DNA of 64,000 nt from Actinomycetota bacterium (lineage in GTDB: Bacteria; Actinomycetota; Acidimicrobiia; Acidimicrobiales; RAAP-2): NCBI GenBank assembly GCA_021324355.1, contig JAJPJD010000018.1:93369-157368 (forward strand). Reading direction: 5' to 3'. This document shows positions 56,590 to 64,000 of this stretch, in pieces (within the stretch, counting starts at the first letter, position 1; every line of letters starts with the position of its first letter). The notes beneath the pieces were generated by a model. The model did no database searches. It worked only from the letters and a program-made list of their open reading frames with translations, and was not told the origin of the DNA. Both the position numbers and the translations under genes were made by a program.

Positions 56590-57344
56590 CGGGACCGCCA
56601 CTGGTCGTAGCCACCCGACTCGATTCGGGCGGCCAGGTCAGCCCCCCCGCTCTCGACGATCCGGCCACCGATCATGAGGTGGACCCGGTCTGGGACCAGA
56701 TCTCGCAGGATCCGCTGGTAGTGGGTCACCACCAGCACCCCCATGGAGGGCCGGAGCTCGCGGACCGTGCGGACCCCCCGCCCGACCACCCCCAGGGCGT
56801 CGATGTCCAGCCCGGAGCCGGTCTCGTCCAGGATCGCGACCTCGGGGTCGAGCAGGGCCATCTGGAGGATCTCGTTGCGCTTGCGCTCCCCCCCCGAGAA
56901 CCCCTCGTTCAGGTAGCGCTCCCCGAAGGCGGGATCCATGCCCAGGCGCTGCATCCACTCGGTCATCGCGACCCGGACCTCCAACACCGACACCTCGGTC
57001 CCTCGGCGGGCCGACATGGCCTGACGCAGGAACTGGGTGACCGAGACTCCGCTCAGGGCCTCGGGGTGCTGGAAGGCCAGAAACAGGCCGGCCTTCCCCC
57101 GCACGTCGGTCGGCCAGTCGGTCACGTTCTCGCCCTTCAGATAGATCGCCCCGCCGGTGACTCGGTACCCGGGATTGCCCAGCAGCACGTTGGCCAGGGT
57201 GGACTTGCCGGCCCCGTTGGGGCCCATGAGGGCGTGGACCTCTCCCGGCGCGATCTGCAAGCTCACGCCGCGCAAGATCTCGGTGTCCTCGGCCGTGGCC
57301 CGAAGGTCCTCGACCGCGAGGAGGGGGGGCGGGCTGGTGGTCAT
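56586..57344 (-). CDS. SufC-like ATPase (second copy)
   Basis: The protein has 252 aa. Walker A LMGPNGAGKST, the SufC marker WPTDVRGKAGLFLAFQHPEALSGVSV, signature FSGGERKRNEILQMALL and H-loop VLVVTHYQRILRDL match SufC. The usual DE-x-DSGLD reads ILDETGSGLDIDAL: the catalytic Glu is kept but the following Asp is Gly. It is closer to canonical SufC than the first copy in its FQHPE-x-x-x-GVS stretch. It is first in a unit with sufS-sufU. Having two SufC genes in converging suf units is unusual; they may form alternative SufBC2D complexes. Confidence 0.9.
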   Translation of the reverse strand: MTTSPPPLLAVEDLRATAEDTEILRGVSLQIAPGEVHALMGPNGAGKSTLANVLLGNPGYRVTGGAIYLKGENVTDWPTDVRGKAGLFLAFQHPEALSGVSVTQFLRQAMSARRGTEVSVLEVRVAMTEWMQRLGMDPAFGERYLNEGFSGGERKRNEILQMALLDPEVAILDETGSGLDIDALGVVGRGVRTVRELRPSMGVLVVTHYQRILRDLVPDRVHLMIGGRIVESGGADLAARIESGGYDQWRSR

Positions 57345-57351
57345 CGGAAAA

Positions 57352-57370
57352 ATCCTACCTGTTTGGTCAA
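57352..57370 (-). promoter_or_regulatory. Promoter of the sufC2-sufS-sufU unit
   Basis: Reading on the minus strand, TAGGAT (57357-57352) lies 7 nt before the ATG, indicating a leaderless mRNA. TTGACC (57370-57365) sits only 7 bp further upstream, too close to be the matching -35, so it may be part of an operator. Confidence 0.45.
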
Positions 57371-57425
57371 CTTTTCTGCCCGCTGCCGTCGGCCCGCCGC
57401 GGACGGCCGTCGGCGCGGCCCTGGC

Positions 57426-58043
57426 TCACCAGCCGCGCGCAACCCACTCCGGGAGGCTGGGGGCCTCGGCCCCGATGGTGGTGGGCCTGCCATGGCCGGG
57501 CAGGACGATGGTGTCGGGGGCGAAGCGGGCGAACAGCCGCTCCTCGATCGAGCGGATGATGGTCGGGAAGTCCCCCCCCGGGTACTTGGTCGCCCCCGGG
57601 CCCCCTGGGAACAGGGTGTCGCCAGTGAGCAGCAGCGGGGTGCCTTCGACCGCGAAACACATGGACCCGGGGGTGTGGCCGGGCGTGGCGATGGTGCGCA
57701 CCCGCAGCCGTCCGACCTCGAGCACCGAGTCGTCCTCCAGGAGCAGGTCGTAGCTGGGCAGCATGTCGGCGTCGGCCGCGGTGACCGAGACGCTGATGCC
57801 AGCCTCCCGAACTGCCGGCACGGCCTGGATGTGGTCGGCGTGGCCGTGGGTCTCGACGACAGAGCGCACCCCCAGGGCCTGGCACACCTCGAGCAACGCC
57901 TCGTGCTCGTTGGCCGCGTCGACCAGCATGGCCTCGCCGGTGCGCCGACAGCGGAGCACGTAGACGTTGTTGTCCATCGGCCCCACCACCATCCGGTGGA
58001 GCTCGCAGGCTGCATCCTCCCAGATCCTGACCAGTTCGGGCAC
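57426..58043 (-). CDS. Metallo-beta-lactamase-fold hydrolase (glyoxalase II-like)
   Basis: From GTG 58043 the protein has 205 aa; the longer ORF-track start crosses the next gene's promoter. Metal ligands are in VETHGHADHIQAVPAV (HxHxDH), TIATPGHTPGSMCFA, LLLTGDTLFPGGPG and IVLPGHGRPTTIG, the full glyoxalase II/persulfide dioxygenase-like set. VVGPMDNNVYVLRCRRTGEAMLVDAANE opens it. It may hydrolyse a thioester of a low-molecular-weight thiol; the substrate is not identifiable. Confidence 0.87.
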   Translation of the reverse strand: MPELVRIWEDAACELHRMVVGPMDNNVYVLRCRRTGEAMLVDAANEHEALLEVCQALGVRSVVETHGHADHIQAVPAVREAGISVSVTAADADMLPSYDLLLEDDSVLEVGRLRVRTIATPGHTPGSMCFAVEGTPLLLTGDTLFPGGPGATKYPGGDFPTIIRSIEERLFARFAPDTIVLPGHGRPTTIGAEAPSLPEWVARGW

Positions 58044-58218
58044 CGTCTCAAGGATCGCACAGCTGGCGGCCCGGTGGAACGCCGGTCGGCTGGGCCCGGG
58101 ATGGGAACGTTCCCGTTGTCGTGCCGAGCCCATTTCTGGTAGACACCAGGCGAAGCGCCGGTGGCGGGGGCTGCCCGGTCGGCGCCGGACGCCAGGAGAA
58201 GAAGAGAGAAGAGCCGCC

Positions 58219-59334
58219 ATGAACTTTGCCTTCAGCGAGGAGCAAGAGGAGCTGCGGAGCGCCGTGCGGCGCTTCTTGCAGGAGAAGTCGCCGGAGACCG
58301 AGGTCCGACGGCTCATGGAAACCGAGGACGGCTACGACCCTGCGGTGTGGTCCCAGATGGCCGACCAGCTGGGCCTCCAGTCGCTGATCATCCCCGAGGA
58401 GTACGGGGGGTCGGGATTCGGCTACGTGGAGCTGATCGTCGTCTTGGAGGAGATGGGCAACGTGCTGCTCTGCGCCCCCTTCTTCTCCACGGTCGCCCTG
58501 GCCACCAACGCGTTGCTCACCTCGGGGGACGAGCAGGCCAAGAAGGACCTGCTGCCCGGACTGGCGTCGGGGCAGACCATCGGGACCCTTGCCATCACCG
58601 AGGACAACGGGCGGTGGGACTTCGACGGGATCGCGCTCAGCGCCCGCGAGTCGGGCGGCACCTGGACGCTCGACGGCCACAAGTCGTTCGTGCTCGACGG
58701 CCACACCGCCAACCTGATCCTGGTGGTCGGCCGGAGCGCGGCCGGCCTGAGCCTGTTCGCGGTGGACGCCGACGCGCCCGGGCTGACCCGGACCCCGCTG
58801 CCGACCATGGACCAGACCCGCAAGCAGGCCCGGCTGGTGTTCGAGTCGACGCCGGCCCGACTGATCGGGACCGACGGCGGCGCAGCCGAGGGCCTGACCA
58901 AGACCCTCGACCTGGCGGCAGTGGCGCTGGCCGCCGAGCAGGTGGGCGGGGCTCAGCACTGCCTGGACAGCTCGGTCGACTACGCGAAGAACAGGATCCA
59001 GTTCGGCCGGCCGATCGGGAGCTTCCAGGCGATCAAGCACAAGTGCGCCGACATGCTGCTCGAAGTGGAGTCGGCCAAGTCGGCCGCCTACTACGCCGGC
59101 TGGGCGGCAGCCGAGGACTCCGAGGAACTCCCGGTCGTGGCCAGCTTGGCCAAGTCCTACTGCTCGGAGGCGTACTTCCACGCCGCGGCCGAGAACATCC
59201 AGATCCACGGCGGGATCGGGTTCACCTGGGAGCACGACGCCCACCTGTACTTCAAGCGGGCCAAGTCCTCCGAGCTGCTGTTCGGCGACCCCGCCTACCA
59301 CCGGGAGCTGCTGGCGCAGCGGATCGGGATCTGA
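58219..59334 (+). CDS. Acyl-CoA dehydrogenase
   Basis: From ATG 58219 the protein has 371 aa. It opens MNFAFSEEQEELRSAVRRFL; FAD/substrate regions include LIIPEEYGGSGFGYVELIVVLEEMG, LAITEDNGRW, HKSFVLDG and QFGRPIGSFQAIKHKCADMLLEVESAKSAAYYA, and it ends ENIQIHGGIGFTWEHDAHLYFKRAKSSELLFG. The usual catalytic Glu of medium-chain enzymes is not obvious, as in the FadE branch that forms hetero-tetramers for steroid or branched acyl-CoA. The substrate is unknown. Confidence 0.87.
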   Translation: MNFAFSEEQEELRSAVRRFLQEKSPETEVRRLMETEDGYDPAVWSQMADQLGLQSLIIPEEYGGSGFGYVELIVVLEEMGNVLLCAPFFSTVALATNALLTSGDEQAKKDLLPGLASGQTIGTLAITEDNGRWDFDGIALSARESGGTWTLDGHKSFVLDGHTANLILVVGRSAAGLSLFAVDADAPGLTRTPLPTMDQTRKQARLVFESTPARLIGTDGGAAEGLTKTLDLAAVALAAEQVGGAQHCLDSSVDYAKNRIQFGRPIGSFQAIKHKCADMLLEVESAKSAAYYAGWAAAEDSEELPVVASLAKSYCSEAYFHAAAENIQIHGGIGFTWEHDAHLYFKRAKSSELLFGDPAYHRELLAQRIGI

Positions 59335-59356
59335 GCCTGGCCGTCTGGCCGGGGCG

Positions 59357-60097
59357 GTGAGCGGCCAGTGGCGCGAGGCCGCCGGCCCGGCGGGCACCCT
59401 GCGGTACTACGCGGCTGGCGCGACCCGGCGGCCGCCGGCACCGCTGCTGGTGGTCTGCCCGGAGCTGCCCACCCTGGAGGGCGCCCACGGCGACGTCGGT
59501 CTCCCCTACGAGGCGGTGGCCGACCGAGTCGCCCAGGAGTCGGGCTGGCGCGTGGTGGCGGCCATGCTGCGGGGGGTCGGAGGGTCGGCCGGCAGCTTCT
59601 CGGCTGCTGGCTGGCTCGAGGACGCGGCCGTGGTGGTCGCGACCGAGCTGGACGAGGGGGGCGAGCTCCGGGCGGCCGGCTTCGGCTTCGGAGGAGCGGT
59701 TGCCCTCGCGCTGGCGGCCGGTGACCCCCGAGTGCGGGCGGTGGCCTGCTTCGCCGCCCCGGCCCGGCTCGCCGAGTGGGCCGCCGATCCCCATGGGCTC
59801 GCCCAGCGGTGCGCGACCGCCGGGGTGATCGAGCCCGGCTTCCCCGACGACGTCGAGGCCTGGGCGGCCGAGTTGGCCGACCTCGAGCCGCTGGCCTCGG
59901 CGACGCGCCTGGGAGACCGGCCCTTGCTGGTCGTGCAGGGCTCCGAGGACAACGACGTGCCCCCTGAGTCGGCGGCCGCGCTCGCCCGGGCCGCCCCCCG
60001 GGCCGAGCTGCGGGTGGTGCTGGGGGCCGGCCACTGGCTGCGGGCCGACCCGCGGGCGGTGGCCACCCTCATCGGCTGGCTGGAACGTCAGGGCTGA
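59357..60097 (+). CDS. Alpha/beta-hydrolase-fold protein lacking the nucleophile Ser
   Basis: The protein has 246 aa from GTG 59357. The fold is recognisable: LLVVCPELPTLEGAHGDVGLPYEAVADRVAQESGWRVVAAMLRGVGGS, then an elbow AAGFGFGGAVALALAAGDPRVRAVACF, a late Asp in LLVVQGSEDNDVPP and His in VVLGAGHWLRADP. At the elbow the expected G-x-S-x-G reads GFGFG, with Gly instead of Ser. It may be a non-catalytic or different-chemistry relative. It overlaps the convergent thiE by 10 bp. Confidence 0.75.
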   Translation: MSGQWREAAGPAGTLRYYAAGATRRPPAPLLVVCPELPTLEGAHGDVGLPYEAVADRVAQESGWRVVAAMLRGVGGSAGSFSAAGWLEDAAVVVATELDEGGELRAAGFGFGGAVALALAAGDPRVRAVACFAAPARLAEWAADPHGLAQRCATAGVIEPGFPDDVEAWAAELADLEPLASATRLGDRPLLVVQGSEDNDVPPESAAALARAAPRAELRVVLGAGHWLRADPRAVATLIGWLERQG

Positions 60098-60732
60098 GCT
60101 CCGGCCTGCTCGAGCGCCTCGGTGATGGCCGCCCGCAGTGCTCGCGCGGCGTGCTCGGGGTCGGGAGCGCCGGTCAGGTACCGGACGACCACGAAGTGCC
60201 GGGCTCCGGCGGCCACCAGCCCGGGCACGGTTTCGGGGGTCACCCCCCCGGTCACAAAGACCGGCCATGGTGAGCGAGCCACCGCCAGCGACAGGTAGCC
60301 GGTCCCGGTGGCGGGCCGTCCCGGCTTGGTCGGAGTCGCCACCACCGGCCCAGCCGAGAGGTAGTCAACCGGCTCACCCAGGGCGGCAGCCAGGTCGTCC
60401 TCGCCGTGGGTCGAGGTCCCCACGATGGCCTCGGGGCCGAGCAGACGCCGGGCCAGCGAGCGTGGCGCGTCGTCCCGACCGAGGTGGACGCCGTCGGCCT
60501 CGGCCTCGAGGGCCAGATCGGGCCGGTCGTTCAAGATGAACGGAACGCCGTGGTCCCGGCACACGGCGGCCGCCAGGCGGGCCCGCTCCAGCAGGGGACG
60601 GGCCTCGAGGTGCTTGTCGCGTAGCTGGACCAGGTCGACCCCGCCGGCGATGCAGGCCTCGAGGAAGCTCGCCAGGTCGGGGCGGTCCGGGGTGCACAGG
60701 TACAGCCGGCGCTCCCCGAGGGCCGGGGTCAC
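60088..60732 (-). CDS. thiE: Thiamine phosphate synthase
   Basis: From GTG 60732 the protein has 214 aa. ThiE motifs are LYLCTPDRPDLASFLEACIAGGVDLVQLRDKHLEARPL, VPFILNDRPDLALEAEADGVHLGRDD, AIVGTSTHGEDDLAAALGEPVDYLSAGPVVATPTKPGRPATG and PVFVTGGVTPETV. It couples HMP-PP to HET-P to form thiamine phosphate. Its GTG overlaps the HhH-GPD stop (GTGA), so the two are cotranscribed. The ThiE domain is often near other thi genes, but none is in this window. Confidence 0.92.
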   Translation of the reverse strand: MTPALGERRLYLCTPDRPDLASFLEACIAGGVDLVQLRDKHLEARPLLERARLAAAVCRDHGVPFILNDRPDLALEAEADGVHLGRDDAPRSLARRLLGPEAIVGTSTHGEDDLAAALGEPVDYLSAGPVVATPTKPGRPATGTGYLSLAVARSPWPVFVTGGVTPETVPGLVAAGARHFVVVRYLTGAPDPEHAARALRAAITEALEQAGAQP

Positions 60733-61325
60733 CGCTGCCTGGCCGCCGCCTTGGCCGCCTTCTTGGCGTCCCGGACCCTCGCCAGGCTGGCCTCGTCGAC
60801 GATGTCGGCCACCGAGCGGAACGAGCCCGGCTCGCCGTAGGGGGCGGAGGCCTCGACCCAGCCCTTGGGCCGAATGCCGAGCTGCTTGCCGGCCAGCGCG
60901 ACGAAGATCCTGGCCTTCTGGTCGCCGAAGCCCGGCAGTGCCTTCACCCGGGCCCGCAGCTCCGTCCCGGTGGCCACCCCGGCCCACAGCTTTGCCGGGT
61001 CCCCGCCGTAGGTGGAGGCGATCTCGGCCGCCAGCGCATGCACCCGCCGGGCCATCGAGGCCGGATAGCGGTGGAGCGCCGGCTTCTCGGCGAAGACCGC
61101 CTCGAGGGCGCTTGGTTCGGTGGCCGCGATCCGGGCTGCATCCAGGCGGCCGCCGAGACGCCGGGCGAGCTCCTTGGGGCCCCGGAACGCCCACTCAAGC
61201 GGCACCTGCTGGTCGAGCACCATCCCGAAGAGCAGAGCGAGCGGGCTGGTGGACAGCAGGGCATCGGCCTCGGGGTCCTGGGCCAAGTGGAGGTCGACCT
61301 CGATCGGGTAGCGTCCGGTGCTCAC
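60729..61325 (-). CDS. HhH-GPD-type base-excision DNA repair protein (actinobacterial family)
   Basis: The protein has 198 aa from GTG 61325. It opens YPIEVDLHLAQDPEADALLSTSPLALLFGMVLDQQVPLEWAFRGP, followed by the helix-hairpin-helix region VKALPGFGDQKARIFVALAGKQLGIRP and a Lys/Ala-rich tail (RDAKKAAKAAARQR). This matches a small actinobacterial HhH-GPD family annotated as repair proteins (TIGR03252, from memory). The typical catalytic Asp position after the HhH is not evident, so activity is unproven. It overlaps thiE by 4 bp. Confidence 0.82.
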   Translation of the reverse strand: MSTGRYPIEVDLHLAQDPEADALLSTSPLALLFGMVLDQQVPLEWAFRGPKELARRLGGRLDAARIAATEPSALEAVFAEKPALHRYPASMARRVHALAAEIASTYGGDPAKLWAGVATGTELRARVKALPGFGDQKARIFVALAGKQLGIRPKGWVEASAPYGEPGSFRSVADIVDEASLARVRDAKKAAKAAARQR

Positions 61326-61351
61326 CCGGCCAGCGTAGGCGAGCCGTGCGT

Positions 61352-62836
61352 TCAGGGAGCGCCCGGGGCGGCCCGAGGCCACCGAGGTGCGGGCGGTGGG
61401 TCGGGGGCGACGGCACGCTCGGCCGGGTCGGGGGCAAGGCCGTCCCCGCCCGGCTGTTCTTCGGGCGGCAGGACCTGGTGGAAGGCCAGCCAGTAGGCAA
61501 CCACGTTGGCGGCCATGAAGGCGGCCGCCCCTACCAGTGGCGCATCTTCGAAGACCGCCATCAGCGCGCCACCGATTGCCGGGCTCACACTGGAGGCGAC
61601 CTGCGAGGGCAGGGACCCGAGCGCGGCGACGGTCCCTCGTCGCCCAGCTTCGGCCACGCCCATCACGTAGGACTGGCGAGCGGGGAGCCCGAGGGAGTTG
61701 AGGGCCATCCGGAGGCCGTAGAGGATCCCAGCCCACACGAAGTCGGGCGCCCAGATCATCACCACGAGCAATCCGATGGAAAACGCGCGGGTGACCGTGA
61801 CGGTCATCACCGCGCCAAGGCGTCGGGTCAACCGGGCTGCGCCCAGGTAGGGCAGGGCGGTCGCCAGGTTGATGATGGTGTAGAGGACCCCGAGCTCGCC
61901 GGCCCCGACCCCGAAGCGGACGTGGAACCAGTAGGTGAGCAGCGGGCCGAGGAACCCGAAGCCGAACCCGTTGAGCGAGTTGGTGAGGGCCAAGCGCCAC
62001 ACCAGTTGGCGGGTGGCCAGCGTCTGGGTGCCCGGCGGCGCGGGCGAGGGCCGGCTGGCTGGCCGGTCTGGCAGCCGGCCGGCACCACTGTGGCGTCGGC
62101 CTCCTCCGCTGACCCCGTCGCGCAGGGGCAGGCTGATTGCCAGCAGACCGAGCGACACCACCGCGCCGAGGAGGAACACTAGGCGGTCAGCGGAGGAGGC
62201 CGTCCACCCCGAGTGTTGGAGCCAGTCGGGCACCCATGCCACCAGGGAGCCCAAGGCGCCGGCCACCACACCGATGAAGCCGATGAACCCAAAGGCGGCA
62301 GTTCGCTTCTGGTTGCCGGCTGACTCGGCCAACAGCGGTTGCTCGGCGGGGAACACCGGCCCCCATGACCCTCCGCTGCCGGCACCGCCGCCTCGTCCCA
62401 CCCCTCCGAGGCCGCTCGCGATCAGGATGAGCGGCAGGCTGGTGGTGGTGGCCATGAGGAGGCCCCCGACGACGCCGGCGGCGGCCAGGAAGACGAGCAT
62501 GCGCCGTGGCCCCAGCCGGTCCGTGCCCAGGCCGACCACCAGCACCAGCAGGGCCGAGATGACGGTGGTGCCGCTCAGGATCCCGCCGATGACCGAGCTC
62601 GAGTACCCACGAGCGTCCAGGTACAGGGGGAAGACGACGGTGAGGAAGGCGACGCCGAAACTGCGCAGGGCCCGGGCGGCGTAGAGCAGCCGCAGGTTGG
62701 TTGCTCTAGCTGCCGCGGCCACCGAAGCCGATGATTCGAGGGAGACCTGCTCACCGGACGGGCCGGGGTCCTGGGCGAGAGGCAGGTGGCGGGCGGGCTC
62801 GCCCTCGTGGTGCCCCCCTCTGCCACCGACCGTCAC
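61352..62836 (-). CDS. MFS transporter
   Basis: If GTG 62836 is used the protein has 494 aa; the true start could be a little further in, as similarity begins near NLRLLYAARALRSFGVAFLTVVFPLYLDARG. About 12 hydrophobic segments are visible. Motif A is GLGTDRLGPRRMLVFLAAAG. A long Ser/Pro/Gly-rich central loop (GGGRRHSGAGRLPDRPASRPSPAP) separates the halves; the second half includes SLNGFGFGFLGPLLTYWFHVRFG and GILYGLRMALNSLGLPARQSYVMGV. The C-terminal tail is Pro-rich. The substrate is unknown. Confidence 0.82.
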   Translation of the reverse strand: MTVGGRGGHHEGEPARHLPLAQDPGPSGEQVSLESSASVAAAARATNLRLLYAARALRSFGVAFLTVVFPLYLDARGYSSSVIGGILSGTTVISALLVLVVGLGTDRLGPRRMLVFLAAAGVVGGLLMATTTSLPLILIASGLGGVGRGGGAGSGGSWGPVFPAEQPLLAESAGNQKRTAAFGFIGFIGVVAGALGSLVAWVPDWLQHSGWTASSADRLVFLLGAVVSLGLLAISLPLRDGVSGGGRRHSGAGRLPDRPASRPSPAPPGTQTLATRQLVWRLALTNSLNGFGFGFLGPLLTYWFHVRFGVGAGELGVLYTIINLATALPYLGAARLTRRLGAVMTVTVTRAFSIGLLVVMIWAPDFVWAGILYGLRMALNSLGLPARQSYVMGVAEAGRRGTVAALGSLPSQVASSVSPAIGGALMAVFEDAPLVGAAAFMAANVVAYWLAFHQVLPPEEQPGGDGLAPDPAERAVAPDPPPAPRWPRAAPGAP

Positions 62837-62977
62837 CGTCCCATCCTGCCAATGGTGACCGACGGACCAAAAGTTCGGCTCCGGGTGCTGGGGTGCTCGG
62901 CGCTCCACGGCCAGATGGGCCATGGCGACGGCAGTCTCCATTTCTGCAGGGAGACCGGTTGTGGGAAGATCTGGGCC

Positions 62978-63844
62978 GTGGAAGCGCGGGTCTTCGAGCT
63001 CGAGGACGGACGGGACCTCGCCTATAGTGAGGCGGGTGACCCAGCCGGGACTCCGGTGCTGGCGTTCCACGGCACGCCGGGGTCGCGGCGCCAGGTCCTG
63101 CTCCCAATCGTCGCCCAGGCGGCGAAGCGGGTCGGCGTTTGCCTCATCGCGCCGGATCGTCCCGGCTACGGCCTTAGCTCGTACCAGCCCGGACGCCGTC
63201 TTGTTGACTGGCCCAGGGACGTTGCAGCGATCGCTGAGCGGCTCGACCTCGAGCGGTTCGCGGTCGTGGGCGTCTCCGGCGGTGGTCCGCACGCGCTCGC
63301 GTGTGCCGCGCTCCTGGGGAGCCGGGTCACGCGCGCCGCCGTGGTGAGCGGGATCTTCGAGATCCGCACGGCCGCGGATGCCCAGGGCATGATGGCAATG
63401 AACCGGCTCCTCGCCGCCCTGGCGAGACGGTCCGAGCGAGCGCTCGTGCCGGTCACCTCGGTGGTTGCCCAGGTCGGCCGCCGCCGGCCCGAGCAGGCAG
63501 TGAAGTGGATGCTGCGACAGGTCCCAGCGAGCGACGCGACCGTCCTTCAGCGCCCGGAGATCTCCGAAGCCTTCATCAGCGACCTCCGCCATGCGTCGGC
63601 CACGGCACCACGGGCAGCAGCTCAGGACATGGCGCTGTTTGCTCGGCCGTGGGGCTTCGAGCTCACCCAGATCGAGGTCCCGGTCGACTTCTGGCAGGGC
63701 GATGCCGACAAGAACGTCCCTCCCGAGCATGCCCGCCGGCAGGCGGCGCTGGTGAAACGTTCGGTCCTTCACGAGGTCGCAGGTGCGGGCCACTTGCTGT
63801 TCGTGGACCGGGCGGAGGAGATCCTGCAGGCAGTGGTGGCTTGA
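62978..63844 (+). CDS. Alpha/beta hydrolase
   Basis: From GTG 62978 the protein has 288 aa. It has the full set: oxyanion VLAFHGTPGSRRQ, LIAPDRPGYGLS, nucleophile elbow FAVVGVSGGGPHALACAAL with Ser, Asp in VDFWQGDADKNVPP, and His in HEVAGAGHLLFV. GAAGAT 7 nt before the GTG could be a -10 for a leaderless start; the ORF-track start at 62786 overlaps the divergent MFS gene. The substrate is unknown. Confidence 0.85.
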   Translation: MEARVFELEDGRDLAYSEAGDPAGTPVLAFHGTPGSRRQVLLPIVAQAAKRVGVCLIAPDRPGYGLSSYQPGRRLVDWPRDVAAIAERLDLERFAVVGVSGGGPHALACAALLGSRVTRAAVVSGIFEIRTAADAQGMMAMNRLLAALARRSERALVPVTSVVAQVGRRRPEQAVKWMLRQVPASDATVLQRPEISEAFISDLRHASATAPRAAAQDMALFARPWGFELTQIEVPVDFWQGDADKNVPPEHARRQAALVKRSVLHEVAGAGHLLFVDRAEEILQAVVA

Positions 63845-64000
63845 CGCGCTGAGCTCAGCCGCCCAGAGCCAGGATCTGGCGCCGGATCCTTAGCAGGGTG
63901 CGGAAAATTGGCGGTCAGGGGCCGACGTAGGTCCCCAGAGCCTGCGCCGGTTCTTCATTGCCGTTGGTCCTCTCACCGCTCGGCCACCCTGAGGGTTCCT
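63845..64000. other. Window end without a recognisable gene
   Basis: The 156 bases after the hydrolase stop contain no convincing ORF. A short minus-strand frame ending RIRRQILALGG is interrupted by a stop after about 20 codons. A gene may begin beyond the window. Confidence 0.4.

Overview
This is a 64 kb stretch of a very GC-rich chromosome (about 70% G+C by eye). It is gene-dense, with frequent GTG starts and 4-bp ATGA/GTGA gene overlaps. Lineage-typical genes include an actinobacterial-type SerC, a SUF operon with a Rieske protein, ethylmalonyl-CoA pathway genes and an HhH-GPD protein of actinobacterial type. These point to Actinomycetota. Acidimicrobiia or a near relative is my best guess, but nothing in the window fixes the class. 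No rRNA, tRNA, CRISPR array or intact insertion sequence was seen.

Bases 1-24,700 are dominated by branched-chain amino acid and serine biosynthesis. They hold the ilvD 3' end, ilvB-ilvN-ilvC, serC divergent from aspC-serA, leuA, greA-leuC-leuD (minus strand) and leuB-ilvE-cimA. Three transcription units (ilvBNC, leuA, leuB-ilvE-cimA) begin with a promoter, a tiny leader peptide ending in an Ile/Leu/Val run, and hairpins of attenuator type. The leader ATG lies only 8-9 nt after the -10 box. ilvC carries an apparent 1-base deletion. Inserted among these genes are a SipW-like signal peptidase and a matching SipW-type secreted protein, an ABC-2 transporter, a class I glutamine-amidotransferase-like hydrolase and small enzymes.

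Bases 24,700-36,900 are mixed metabolism and transport: a secreted TIM-barrel-like protein, a nitronate monooxygenase, a quinone-oxidoreductase-like MDR protein, a frameshifted nucleotidyltransferase-like gene, an MFS exporter divergent from an HxlR regulator, a nitroreductase, a complete OpuC-type osmoprotectant ABC transporter and lgt.

Bases 36,900-39,600 form a less GC-rich accessory segment. It holds merR-merB, a small thioredoxin-like protein and a four-helix membrane protein with a Cys motif, but no merA, merT or merP. It is followed by decayed-looking sequence.

Bases 39,600-50,500 carry an NlpC/P60 cell-wall hydrolase and an ethylmalonyl-CoA pathway group: a malyl-CoA/citramalyl-CoA lyase, a methylsuccinyl-CoA dehydrogenase-type enzyme and a MaoC-type mesaconyl-CoA hydratase. 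MutY, an acyl-CoA synthetase and other enzymes follow. Bases 50,500-57,400 hold two converging SUF iron-sulfur units: sufB-x-sufD-Rieske-sufC on the plus strand and a second sufC-sufS-sufU on the minus strand. Bases 57,400-64,000 hold metabolic enzymes, thiE, an HhH-GPD repair protein, an MFS permease and two alpha/beta hydrolases.

A recurring regulatory feature is a TANNNT-like -10 box only 6-9 nt before the start codon, which indicates leaderless transcription. This helps choose several start codons.
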